Source of the DNA: DATHWB01 sp041744795
GTDB lineage: Bacteria > Actinomycetota > Acidimicrobiia > Spongiisociales > ZC4RG35
Direction of reading: 5' to 3'
Length of the DNA stretch: 46,846 bases
Assembly (NCBI GenBank): GCA_041744795.1
Contig: JBGTKD010000135.1
Coordinates: 1-46,846, forward strand
Shown: piece by piece, positions 22,949 to 31,094 of the stretch
Numbering within the stretch: position 1 is the first letter of the stretch
Layout of the letters: every line of letters begins with the position of its first letter
Translations under genes and position numbers: made by a program
Notes under the pieces: model-generated
Told to the model about the DNA's origin: nothing
Database searches by the model: none
Seen by the model: only the letters and a program-made list of their open reading frames with translations

Positions 22949-25900
22949 CGGTGCCAGTCCTGGAGACTCTTCGGTTCGTGGAGCGCGGAGTCACCGGCGC
23001 GGAGGCTGCGGGCCACCGACAAGGCCCCGGCGATTGTCGTCACACACGGGACGCCAACCGAGCGGGCGGCATGTCGGATGATCCGGCCGTCGGATCTGGA
23101 GCGTCCGCCTTGGGGGGTGTTCACGATGAGCTGGACGCGCCCGGACTCGATCCAGTCTCGGGTGTCGTCGGTGCCCTCGCCGACCTTGTTGATCTGGGTC
23201 GCCGGAACGGCATGGTGTTCCAGATACCGGGCGGTTCCGCTGGTGGCTACCAATTCGAACCCCAGCATGTGGAACGCCTGGGCGACAGCCAGACCCATCG
23301 GCTTGTCCCTATCTGCCAGGGAGATGAAGACAGTTCCTTCCGTCGGGAGCACGTGACCAGCCGCCAGCAGCGCCTTGGCATAGGCCACTCCGGCGTCCGA
23401 GCCGATCCCCATCACCTCTCCTGTCGCACGCATCTCAGGACCGAGTACCGAATCTTCCTCGGGGAACCTGTCCCATGGGAGGACCGCTTCCTTTACGGCC
23501 GTGAACTCGACCTTGCGCGGAGCGGGAATCAGTCCCTCTTGTCTCAGTTCGGCGATGGTCGCGCCCATCATCACCCGTGCGGCCGCCTTGGCTAGCGGCA
23601 AACCAGAGGCCTTCGAAATGAAAGGGACTGTGCGTGACGCACGCGGGTTTGCCTCAAGGATGAAGACGTTGTCTCCCTTGACGGCGAACTGCACATTGAT
23701 CAGACCGCGGACAATCAATGCTCGGGCGAGATCCTCGGTCTGGAGCAGAATTGTCTTGTGCGCCGTGTCGGAGAGGGTCGGCGGGGGGACCACACAAGCA
23801 GAGTCGCCCGAGTGCACACCCGCCTCTTCGACGTGTTCCATGACTCCGCCAACGAGTAGTTCTTGACCGTCGTAGAGAGCGTCGACATCCACCTCAGTGG
23901 CCGCCTCCAAGAACCTGTCTATGAGGAGAGGGACCTGACTCATGGCCCTTTCCGTCACGTCGCCGTAGAGGTCGTCTAGGTAATCGGTGAGTTCGTCGTA
24001 GCTAGAAACCACCCGCATCTTGCGTCCTCCGAGCACGTAAGAAGGCCGGACGACGACCGGGAAGCCCACCTGATCCACCACCTCGAGGGCCTCAAGTCGG
24101 TTCATCGCCAGGCCATGCGGAGCCTGGGCAATTCCGAGTTTGCGGCACACTTCGGAGAACTGCTCGCGGTCTTCTGCGAGATCGATCGAGTGAGGTGACG
24201 TGCCGGCGATCGGAACGTTGGCTGCTTCGAGTTCGGCCGCCAGGTTCAACGGTGTTTGGCCTCCCAGTTGGACTATCACCGCCACTGGTTGCTCGGCTTC
24301 GACCACGGCCAGTACGTCTTCGGCGGTGAGAGGCTCGAAGTAGAGACGGTCCGAGGTGTCATAGTCCGTGGAGACCGTCTCGGGGTTGCAGTTCACCATC
24401 ACCGTCTCGTACCCGGCGTCGCGCAACGCGAATGCCGCGTGAACACAGGCGTAGTCGAACTCAATCCCCTGTCCGATGCGGTTCGGCCCAGATCCGAGAA
24501 CTATGACCCGCGGCTTGTCCGTCGGTGGCACCTCATCCTCGTCTTCGAAGGTGCCGTACATGTATGGAGTGTGTGCTTCGAATTCCGCGGCGCAGGTGTC
24601 CACCGTCTTGTAAGTGCGCTTGATTCCCGCACCGAGACGGATAGCCCGGATCTCGCCTTCGCTCATCGCCCACAGGTGAGCTAACTGCCGGTCAGAGAAG
24701 CCGTACCGCTTGGCCTCCAATATCCGTCCGACATCGAGACGGTTGGCCTCCAACTCGTGACGGATCTCACAAATCTCCATCATCTGATCGGTGAACCACG
24801 GGTCATACCCAGACCGCAACGACACCTCGGCGACGGGGAAGCCACGTCGCAGACCTTCGGCAACCGCGAAGATTCGGTCGGGGGTAGGTACCTCGATTTC
24901 TGACCAGACCGCCTCGTCGTCGGAATCCGCGTAGCGCTCCTCAGTAATGTCTGCCCCGAATCCGAAGTGGCCGTTCTCCAAGCTGCGCAGCGCCTTCTGG
25001 AGGGCCTCGGGAAAGGTCCGGCCGATCGACATGGCCTCGCCGACGCTCCGCATGGAAGTTCCGAGCTTGCGGGGCGCCATGGGAAACTTGGCAAAGTCGA
25101 ATCGGGGCGCTTTCACGACCACGTAGTCGAGGGCAGGTTCGAAACTGGCTGGTGTGGCGCCGGTTATGTCGTTCGCAATCTCATCCAATGTGAACCCGAC
25201 AGCAAGAAGCGCGGCGATCTTGGCAATCGGAAACCCGGTTGCCTTCGACGCCAGAGCCGACGAACGCGAGACCCTGGGGTTCATCTCGATGACGAGGCGG
25301 CGACCGGTAGCCGGGTCAACCGCGAACTGGACGTTCGACCCGCCCGTCTCAACGCCGATCACGCGCAGGACCTTGATCGCTTCGTCCCGCATCTCCTGAT
25401 ACTCACGATCAGAGAGGGTTTGTATCGGAGCGACAGTGATCGAGTCGCCTGTATGAACTCCCATCGGATCCAGGTTCTCGATCGAACAGACGATGACCGC
25501 GTTGTCGTTGCGGTCCCTCATCACTTCGAGTTCGAATTCCTTCCAGCCGACCACTGACTCCTCGACGAGGATCTCGTGCACGGGCGAGTACTCGAATCCG
25601 TACCGGGCCTTCGCGTCAAACTCAACCTGGTCGGCGGCGATTCCGGTCCCGCCGCCACCGAGGATGTACGAAGGCCGGATCATGACGGGAAAGCCGATCT
25701 CCTCGGCGACCGCTTGAGCCTCCTCCATCGACCGGGCATATCCGGCTCTCGGAACCTCCAGACCCGCAGCTTCCATCTCTTCTTTGAAACGGCCGCGGTC
25801 CTCAGCTTTGGCGATCGCTTCGATCCCAGCGCCGATCAGCTCTACCCCGTACCGCTCGAAGGCACCCCGCCTGGCCAGTTCGGTTGTCACGTTGAGCGCC

Positions 25901-26181
25901 GTCTGTCCACCGAGCGTGGGTAACAGCGCGTCGGGGCGTTCCTTGGCCATGATGGCCTCCACGATTTCGGCCGTGATCGGCTCGATGTAGGTGGCATCTG
26001 CGAACTCAGGGTCCGTCATGATCGTGGCCGGATTCGAGTTCACGAGAATCACGCGATAGCCGTGGGCACGCAACACCTTGGCGGCCTGCGTTCCTGAGTA
26101 GTCGAACTCGCACGCCTGTCCGATGACGATGGGTCCCGACCCAATCAGGAGGATTGAACCGATGTCAGTTCGCGCCGGCAT
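22945..26181 (-). CDS. carB: Carbamoyl-phosphate synthase large subunit
   Basis: It makes carbamoyl phosphate from bicarbonate, ATP and ammonia delivered by CarA; the product feeds PyrB and ArgF. At 1078 residues it is full length and shows two tandem ATP-grasp halves. The first has LLIGSGPIVIGQACEFDYSG and GGGGTGIA, the second VLGSGPNRIGQGIEFDYACVH and YVLGGRKM. The C-terminal MGS-like regulatory domain has FISLADRDKPMGLAVAQAF and NTPQGGRSRSDGRIIRHAA. Its ATG shares a base with the carA stop (TGATG), and its stop overlaps pyrD (GTGA). Confidence 0.98.
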   Translation of the reverse strand: MPARTDIGSILLIGSGPIVIGQACEFDYSGTQAAKVLRAHGYRVILVNSNPATIMTDPEFADATYIEPITAEIVEAIMAKERPDALLPTLGGQTALNVTTELARRGAFERYGVELIGAGIEAIAKAEDRGRFKEEMEAAGLEVPRAGYARSMEEAQAVAEEIGFPVMIRPSYILGGGGTGIAADQVEFDAKARYGFEYSPVHEILVEESVVGWKEFELEVMRDRNDNAVIVCSIENLDPMGVHTGDSITVAPIQTLSDREYQEMRDEAIKVLRVIGVETGGSNVQFAVDPATGRRLVIEMNPRVSRSSALASKATGFPIAKIAALLAVGFTLDEIANDITGATPASFEPALDYVVVKAPRFDFAKFPMAPRKLGTSMRSVGEAMSIGRTFPEALQKALRSLENGHFGFGADITEERYADSDDEAVWSEIEVPTPDRIFAVAEGLRRGFPVAEVSLRSGYDPWFTDQMMEICEIRHELEANRLDVGRILEAKRYGFSDRQLAHLWAMSEGEIRAIRLGAGIKRTYKTVDTCAAEFEAHTPYMYGTFEDEDEVPPTDKPRVIVLGSGPNRIGQGIEFDYACVHAAFALRDAGYETVMVNCNPETVSTDYDTSDRLYFEPLTAEDVLAVVEAEQPVAVIVQLGGQTPLNLAAELEAANVPIAGTSPHSIDLAEDREQFSEVCRKLGIAQAPHGLAMNRLEALEVVDQVGFPVVVRPSYVLGGRKMRVVSSYDELTDYLDDLYGDVTERAMSQVPLLIDRFLEAATEVDVDALYDGQELLVGGVMEHVEEAGVHSGDSACVVPPPTLSDTAHKTILLQTEDLARALIVRGLINVQFAVKGDNVFILEANPRASRTVPFISKASGLPLAKAAARVMMGATIAELRQEGLIPAPRKVEFTAVKEAVLPWDRFPEEDSVLGPEMRATGEVMGIGSDAGVAYAKALLAAGHVLPTEGTVFISLADRDKPMGLAVAQAFHMLGFELVATSGTARYLEHHAVPATQINKVGEGTDDTRDWIESGRVQLIVNTPQGGRSRSDGRIIRHAARSVGVPCVTTIAGALSVARSLRAGDSALHEPKSLQDWHR

Positions 26182-27326
26182 CAGATCTCCATCAGCGCGG
26201 TGAAGTCGTCGAACAGGTACTCGGCATCCCGCGGTCCTGGGGCAGCCTCAGGGTGGTATTGGACTCCGAATGCGGGGATGTCGAGACACCTGAGTCCTTC
26301 GAGCGTCCCGTCGTTGAGGTTCTGGTGTGTGGGGACGACGCCTCCGAACGCTGAGTCAACGGTGTCGGGTACCAGGGCTGGAGAGACAAGACCCTGGCGG
26401 GCGGGGGCGGTACGGTCGCTCAACGACCACAGGTCCACGGCGAACCCGTGATTCTGAGCGGTGATCTCCACGCGTCCGTCGGCCAGCCGCATGACAGGGT
26501 GATTCCCTCCGTGGTGGCCAAACGGCATTTTGAAAGTGCGAGCGCCCAGGGCCAGGCCAAGCACCTGATGGCCGAGACAGATTCCGAACACAGGGACCTC
26601 TCCCAGCAGGTCGCGAACCGTCTGCGTTGTGATTTCCAGAGGCTCGGGGTCACCGGGTCCGTTGGAGAGGAACACCCCGTTCGGTTCGAGCGCCTTGATG
26701 TCTGCCGCACTCATCGAGGCTGGCACGACTGTCACATCGAGGCCCCTCTTGATCAGCTGTCTCACGATGTCGCGCTTCATCCCAAGGTCGATTGCCACGA
26801 CAGATCCGCGGCGCTGCGAATCGGCCGCCACGTGATAGCTGGCGCTTGTTGTGACTGTCGAAGCAAGGTCGCGACCCGTCATGACAGGCGCTGACTCAGC
26901 CTCACGCCGCAGTTCGGACTCACTCACGCCGGAGCCCAACGCAACAGGCTGGGCACCATGATCCCTGATGTGGCGGGTCAAACGGCGGGTGTCCACATCG
27001 GCGATGGCAACCATTTGCTGGCTGTGCAGGTAGCTGGCAAAGGAGCCTTCTGCCCGCCAGTTGGAGTGCGTCCGGCTCAAAGCCCGCATGACGAATCCTG
27101 CCGCGGCTGGACGCTGGGATTGGTCGTCGAAGCCAGACTCGCCGTAGTTCCCGATGTGCGGGACAGTCATGACGACCACCTGACCGGCGTAGGACGGGTC
27201 ACTAATGATCTCCTGGTATCCGGTCATCGACGTGTTGAACACGGCTTCGCCAGTTGCGATCCCTTCTACGCCGACAGACCTTCCCCGAAAAACCGCACCG
27301 TCCGCGGTGACAAGCAACGCGCTCAT
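26181..27326 (-). CDS. carA: Carbamoyl-phosphate synthase small subunit
   Basis: This is the glutaminase subunit that supplies ammonia to CarB. The 381-residue protein has the N-terminal CPSase domain (LLVTADGAVFRGRSVG, VFNTSMTGYQEIISDPSYAGQ) and a class I amidotransferase domain with the nucleophile in PVFGICLGHQVLGLALG, GGNHPV, and the His-Glu pair in QYHPEAAPGPRD. The ATG at 27326 overlaps the pyrC stop (ATGA). Confidence 0.97.
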   Translation of the reverse strand: MSALLVTADGAVFRGRSVGVEGIATGEAVFNTSMTGYQEIISDPSYAGQVVVMTVPHIGNYGESGFDDQSQRPAAAGFVMRALSRTHSNWRAEGSFASYLHSQQMVAIADVDTRRLTRHIRDHGAQPVALGSGVSESELRREAESAPVMTGRDLASTVTTSASYHVAADSQRRGSVVAIDLGMKRDIVRQLIKRGLDVTVVPASMSAADIKALEPNGVFLSNGPGDPEPLEITTQTVRDLLGEVPVFGICLGHQVLGLALGARTFKMPFGHHGGNHPVMRLADGRVEITAQNHGFAVDLWSLSDRTAPARQGLVSPALVPDTVDSAFGGVVPTHQNLNDGTLEGLRCLDIPAFGVQYHPEAAPGPRDAEYLFDDFTALMEI

Positions 27327-28558
27327 GATCCGTCCACCTGATGCACGACGACTCCCCCGGCGACGGTCAACATCACCTGTCCGTTCATCTGCAATCCGGT
27401 CCACGGCGAGTTCTCGCTGCGCGATCGGAAGGTTGTCGCCTGCCAGGTGGCCCTCGGATCGAAAACTACGAGGTCAGCCGGCGCACCGATTACGACCCTG
27501 TGGGGCTGACGCCCGAGGATTCGACGTGGAGCATCCGCCATACGGTCAAAGAACACCTCAGGAGTTGGATCTACCGCCCCGAAGACGGCTGACGCCGCTG
27601 TTTCGAGCCCGATGACACCGCGCGGCGCCTCTTCGAAAGGCACGTCCTTTTCATGCGCCGAGTGGGGAGCATGGTCCGTTGCTACACAATCGATCGTCCC
27701 ATCCAGCAGTGCCGCCCTCATCGCGGCCACATCCTCGGGGGAACGCAGCGGCGGATACATCTTGAAGACCGGATCCATCGTCTCGACGGACCGATGGTCG
27801 AACACCAAATGGTGGGGAGCCACTTCGGCGGTCACCGGCAGACCGGCGGCTTTTGCCTGTCGTACCAACTCGACCGTTCCTGCTGTTGACACATGCTGGA
27901 CGTGATAGCGGCATCCGGTCACTTCGACCAAACGCAGGTCGCGAGCCACGATGACCTCTTCAGCGGCCGAAGGTAGCCCGGTGATCCCCAGGCGCGAAGA
28001 GACCGACCCTTCGTGCATGTGGCCTCCCCTCGCCAGACCCGGATCCTCCGCGTGCTGGGCTACGACACCCCCTAGTTGGCCGAGGTACTCCATGGCCCGC
28101 CGTAGAAGGCCGGCATCTTCGACGGTGTCGCCGTCGTCGGTGAAGATGCGAACGCCGCTTGCCCACAGGTCGTCGAAGTGGGCCAACCTCTTGCCTTCCC
28201 GTCCGAGCGTCAGACACCCGGCAGGAACAACTTCTACGCCACCTGTCCGCGTGACGTGGTCGGCAATATGGCCCGAGTCGATCGGTGGTTCGGTGTTCGG
28301 CATCGCCACCACCGTCGTGAAACCACCAGCGGCGGCTGCCTCCCGCCCCGACGCCAAATCTTCCTTCCATTCCTGTCCTGGCTCACGCAGGTGGGTGTGA
28401 ATGTCGACGAAGCCTGGGCCCACCCAGGCTCCGCCCGCTTCAAACCTGTCATCTCCTGTCAGGCCCGAACCGATCTCGACTATGCGGCCATCCTCGACTC
28501 GCACATCGCCCGAGACCATCCCTTCCTCGGTGAATACGAGACCGCCTTCGATGATCAC
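27323..28558 (-). CDS. pyrC: Dihydroorotase
   Basis: It cyclises carbamoyl aspartate to dihydroorotate. The 411-residue amidohydrolase has the zinc motif DIHTHLREPGQEWKED, GFTTVVAMPNTEPP, VRIFTDDGDTV, the His-containing QHAEDPGLA and YHVQHVST blocks, and the catalytic DCVATDHAPHSAHEK block. It is of the large type I class, which in some bacteria complexes with PyrB. The GTG at 28558 overlaps the pyrB stop (GTGA). Confidence 0.96.
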   Translation of the reverse strand: MIIEGGLVFTEEGMVSGDVRVEDGRIVEIGSGLTGDDRFEAGGAWVGPGFVDIHTHLREPGQEWKEDLASGREAAAAGGFTTVVAMPNTEPPIDSGHIADHVTRTGGVEVVPAGCLTLGREGKRLAHFDDLWASGVRIFTDDGDTVEDAGLLRRAMEYLGQLGGVVAQHAEDPGLARGGHMHEGSVSSRLGITGLPSAAEEVIVARDLRLVEVTGCRYHVQHVSTAGTVELVRQAKAAGLPVTAEVAPHHLVFDHRSVETMDPVFKMYPPLRSPEDVAAMRAALLDGTIDCVATDHAPHSAHEKDVPFEEAPRGVIGLETAASAVFGAVDPTPEVFFDRMADAPRRILGRQPHRVVIGAPADLVVFDPRATWQATTFRSRSENSPWTGLQMNGQVMLTVAGGVVVHQVDGS

Positions 28559-29472
28559 TTCGCCTCCTCCGGACCGAGAAGTCGGAAGAGAACCGCCATG
28601 CGGACCGCAATACCGTTCGAGACCTGATTGGCCACCAACGCTCGTGGACCATCTGCGACCGTCGGGTCGATCTCCACTCCCCTGTTCATGGGGCCCGGGT
28701 GCATCACGACCGCTGCATCGGGGAGTCGAGCGGCCCGGGCTCTGGTCAGTCCGAACCGGCCGACGTACTCAGATATCGAAGGAAACACGTCTCCCCCACC
28801 CCTCTCCTGCTGGATGCGCAGCAGGTAAACCGCGTCGAGTGATTCGAGGACGTCGTCCAAAGAGTCCGCCGTCGACACGCCCCAGTCCGACACGTCGACA
28901 GGTAGAAGGGTGCGTGGGGCGACGAGGGTCACGTCCGCTCCAAGGGCCGTCAGGGCTGCGGCGGTTGATCTGGCCACCCGGGAATGGCGGATGTCACCAA
29001 CTATCGCCACCCGCAGGCCGGCGACCTTGCCGAATCTCTGTCGAAGTGTCAACACGTCCAAAAGAGCCTGGGTCGGGTGCTGATGGGAGCCGTCCCCGGC
29101 ATTGACGACAGGGAGACCCGTCCACTCAGCAACCCGCCACGGAGCTCCGGTCGCACCATGACGCACAACCATGAGGTCGGGACCCATGGCTTTCAGAGTG
29201 AGGGCGGTGTCCTTGAGGCTCTCGCCCTTCGAAATGGACGACCCGCCCGGCGTGAAGGCAAGGACGTCCGCAGACAGGGCTTTGGCGGCACGATCAAACG
29301 ACAGCCTGGTTCGAGTCGAGTTTTCGAAGAACAGGAGGGCGATGGTCCGGCCGCGCAGCGTCGGAACCTTGGGAACGTCGCGTCCGAGCACCTCGACAAA
29401 ACCATCTGCGAGGTCGAGGAGCTCGACGATCTCTTCGGGCGTTACTTCGTCCATCGAGAGCAGGTGCCTCAT
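28555..29472 (-). CDS. pyrB: Aspartate carbamoyltransferase catalytic subunit
   Basis: It transfers carbamoyl phosphate to aspartate, the first committed pyrimidine step. The 305-residue protein has LFFENSTRTRLSFDRAAK with the intact STRTR motif, GGSSISKGESLKDT, GDGSHQHPTQALLDVLT, and HPGPMNRGVEID near the C-terminus. No regulatory subunit (pyrI) is present; control is probably through PyrR. The ATG at 29472 overlaps the pyrR stop (ATGA); an upstream in-frame ATG at 29487 lies inside pyrR. Confidence 0.97.
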   Translation of the reverse strand: MRHLLSMDEVTPEEIVELLDLADGFVEVLGRDVPKVPTLRGRTIALLFFENSTRTRLSFDRAAKALSADVLAFTPGGSSISKGESLKDTALTLKAMGPDLMVVRHGATGAPWRVAEWTGLPVVNAGDGSHQHPTQALLDVLTLRQRFGKVAGLRVAIVGDIRHSRVARSTAAALTALGADVTLVAPRTLLPVDVSDWGVSTADSLDDVLESLDAVYLLRIQQERGGGDVFPSISEYVGRFGLTRARAARLPDAAVVMHPGPMNRGVEIDPTVADGPRALVANQVSNGIAVRMAVLFRLLGPEEAK

Positions 29473-29993
29473 TCGCCCTCGATCCATACGCCGGCCTCGC
29501 CGTCCACGCCTTCGAGACGCACCGATACGCGTTGGCTCCCAGATGTCGGCAAGTTCTTGCCGACGTAGTCGGGTCGGATCGGAAGTTGTCGATGGCCGCG
29601 GTCGATGAGAACCGCCAACTCGACACGGGCGGGCCGGCCAAGATCGCTGACCGCATCCAGCGCGGCGCGGATGGTGCGGCCGGTGAACAGCACGTCGTCG
29701 ACAAGTATCACGGTACGACCTGACACGTCGGTCGGGACGTGGGTTCGCGCCAGACGGGTAGTAGGTCGGGTGGACAGGTCGTCGCGGTACAGACCTATGT
29801 CCAACTCACCGACCGGCACGGACCGGTCCTCGATGGACTCGACGGCTTCTGCGATGCGGCGGGCAAGGGGAACCCCACGGGTGTGTATTCCCACGAGGAC
29901 GACGTCAGCCGCCCCAGAGTGGCGTTCGACGATCTCGTGGCCGATACGACGGATAGCCCGCTCGACGTATTCGGCGTCCATCACCCGGGGCAT
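29469..29993 (-). CDS. pyrR: PyrR pyrimidine operon regulator / uracil phosphoribosyltransferase
   Basis: PyrR binds pyr leader RNA in the presence of UMP/UTP and often also makes UMP from uracil and PRPP. The protein shows RVMDAEYVERAIRRIGHEIVER, LVGIHTRGVPLARRI, the LDIGLYRDDL loop, the PRPP motif VILVDDVLFTGRTIRAALDA and DRGHRQLPIRPDYVGKNLPTS. The start is uncertain. ATG 29993 (174 residues) keeps the conserved V-M-D segment; ATG 29981 lies within it; GTG 30047 would start inside the RNA element described separately. It heads the pyrRBC-carAB-pyrDF operon. Confidence 0.93.
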   Translation of the reverse strand: MPRVMDAEYVERAIRRIGHEIVERHSGAADVVLVGIHTRGVPLARRIAEAVESIEDRSVPVGELDIGLYRDDLSTRPTTRLARTHVPTDVSGRTVILVDDVLFTGRTIRAALDAVSDLGRPARVELAVLIDRGHRQLPIRPDYVGKNLPTSGSQRVSVRLEGVDGEAGVWIEGE

Positions 29994-30022
29994 GTGCCAC
30001 CCCGGACGGGTAACTGCAGCAA
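29981..30022 (-). other. Possible 13-codon leader peptide before pyrR
   Basis: A clear Shine-Dalgarno AAAGGAG (30037-30031) has no in-frame pyrR start at suitable spacing. Eight bases after it a TTG opens a 13-codon frame (MLQLPVRGGTCPG) whose TGA overlaps the in-frame pyrR ATG at 29981 as TGATG. PyrR bound to the adjacent loop could block this ribosome site and, by coupling, pyrR itself. There is no conservation evidence, so this is inference. Confidence 0.25.
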
Positions 30023-30037
30023 ACTGGTTTCTCCTTT

Positions 30038-30055
30038 CCGGCCTCACTGGACCGG
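30038..30055 (-). promoter_or_regulatory. pyrR: PyrR binding loop in pyr leader RNA
   Basis: The minus strand reads CCGGTCCAGTGAGGCCGG at 30055-30038 (one base short of the flanking C/A). It matches the PyrR anti-antiterminator consensus ARUCCNGNGAGGYU except at the two ends, where A...U is replaced by G...C, a pair-preserving change. CCGG arms form the stem. A strong Shine-Dalgarno begins at 30037, directly after the loop, and no U-tract terminator follows, so translational repression as known in mycobacteria is more likely than attenuation. Confidence 0.75.
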
Positions 30056-30077
30056 CTTAAAGGTCGGTACGGACCAT

Positions 30078-30107
30078 AGCCCGTGACGGGAAGCTTCCCG
30101 CCGGGCT
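30078..30107 (-). other. Two-tier hairpin between nusB and pyrR
   Basis: The outer arms AGCCCG/CGGGCT enclose an inner palindrome CGGGAAGCTTCCCG. The structure starts at the nusB stop codon. There is no U-tract after it (ATGGTCC follows), so it is not a standard intrinsic terminator; it may shape the pyr leader or protect the mRNA end. Confidence 0.4.
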
Positions 30108-30469
30108 CAGGGACGCTCGGAACGGGCGAGGGCGGCGAGAACGCCGTTGACGAACCTGCCGGAGTGTTCGGTGGAGAACATCTTGACGATTCGGACGGCC
30201 TCATTGAGCACCACCGCCGTCGGGACGTCGGGTTCGTGGCGCAATTCGTACAGGGCGAGACGGAGCACGGCACGGTCGATAACCGGCATGCGATCTATAC
30301 GCCACTTGTCGGCGACGGCGGTGATGGCCTCGTCGAGTTCCTCGCGATGTTCGATCACACCAACAGTGAGACGCAGGGCGCGACCTGTGAGGTCGTCTGG
30401 CGCGGTCCAGCTTTCGACCTGATCCGCTTCGTAGAGCTCTTTGACGGCCCTTTCGCGTGGCTCAGTCAC
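30107..30469 (-). CDS. nusB: Transcription antitermination factor NusB
   Basis: NusB binds boxA RNA with S10 to promote rRNA antitermination. The 120-residue helical protein has RERAVKELYEADQ, DKWRIDRMPVIDRAVLRLALYELRHEPDVPTAVVLNEAVRIVKMFS and GRFVNGVLAAL, the core of the family. It is shorter than many homologues (about 130-160) because the N-terminus begins close to the first helix. The GTG at 30469 overlaps the efp stop (GTGA). A boxA-like element is at the left end of this window. Confidence 0.95.
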   Translation of the reverse strand: MTEPRERAVKELYEADQVESWTAPDDLTGRALRLTVGVIEHREELDEAITAVADKWRIDRMPVIDRAVLRLALYELRHEPDVPTAVVLNEAVRIVKMFSTEHSGRFVNGVLAALARSERP

Positions 30470-31023
30470 ACGCGTGTCATATATTCGCCGGATCGGGTGT
30501 CGACCTTGATGCGATCACCCTGTTCTACGAAGAGAGGGACCTGCACCTCGATACCCGTTTCGACCTTCACGAGCTTCGTGGCGCCCGACACGGTATTGCC
30601 CTTCACAGCCGGTTCCGCATAGGTGACCTCGAGTTCGACTGTCGTCGGCAGTTCAACGCCGATAGGCGTTCCCTGGTACATCGCCAAGGTGACCGTCATG
30701 CCGTCCAGCAAGAAGTTGGCGGCGTCGCCGACATCGGTCGGTGTGAGGGCGAACTGCGAGTAGTCGTCCATGTTCATGAAATGGAAGCCAAGGTCATCTG
30801 AGTAGAGGTACTGGTGCTCGCGACGCTCTATGAAGGCTTGCGACACGTCTTCGTCGGCGCGGAACGTTCTGTCGAGAACTTGGCCGGTCTCAACGTTCTT
30901 CAGTTTCATCCGCACGAATGCCTTGCCCTTCCCAGGCTTGACGTGTTCGTAGTGGACGATCGAAAAGAGCCCGTCAGGGAGGTCGAGCGCCATTCCTGGG
31001 CGAACGTCATTGGTGGAGATCAT
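30466..31023 (-). CDS. efp: Elongation factor P
   Basis: EF-P relieves ribosome stalling at polyproline stretches. The 185-residue protein has the three beta-barrel domains: an N-terminal KOW-like domain with the tip loop VKPGKGKAFVRMKLKNV (tip Lys32), a central OB fold, and the C-terminal GDRIKVDTRSGEYMTRV block. The loop reads PGKGK; many actinobacterial EF-Ps with an unmodified Lys have PGKGP. No modification gene is adjacent. It lies in the aroB-efp-nusB order seen in other actinobacteria. Confidence 0.97.
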   Translation of the reverse strand: MISTNDVRPGMALDLPDGLFSIVHYEHVKPGKGKAFVRMKLKNVETGQVLDRTFRADEDVSQAFIERREHQYLYSDDLGFHFMNMDDYSQFALTPTDVGDAANFLLDGMTVTLAMYQGTPIGVELPTTVELEVTYAEPAVKGNTVSGATKLVKVETGIEVQVPLFVEQGDRIKVDTRSGEYMTRV

Positions 31024-31094
31024 GGTGTATCCGGTCTGAGCCTCTGGCTACGAAGTCGGGTTGTGGTCTGGGAGGCGCGCATCGTAGTTGAGCC

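Noticed and set aside
30078..30107. Hairpin after nusB as an intrinsic terminator
   Set aside because: There is no U-tract after the stem, so it is listed only as a structured element.
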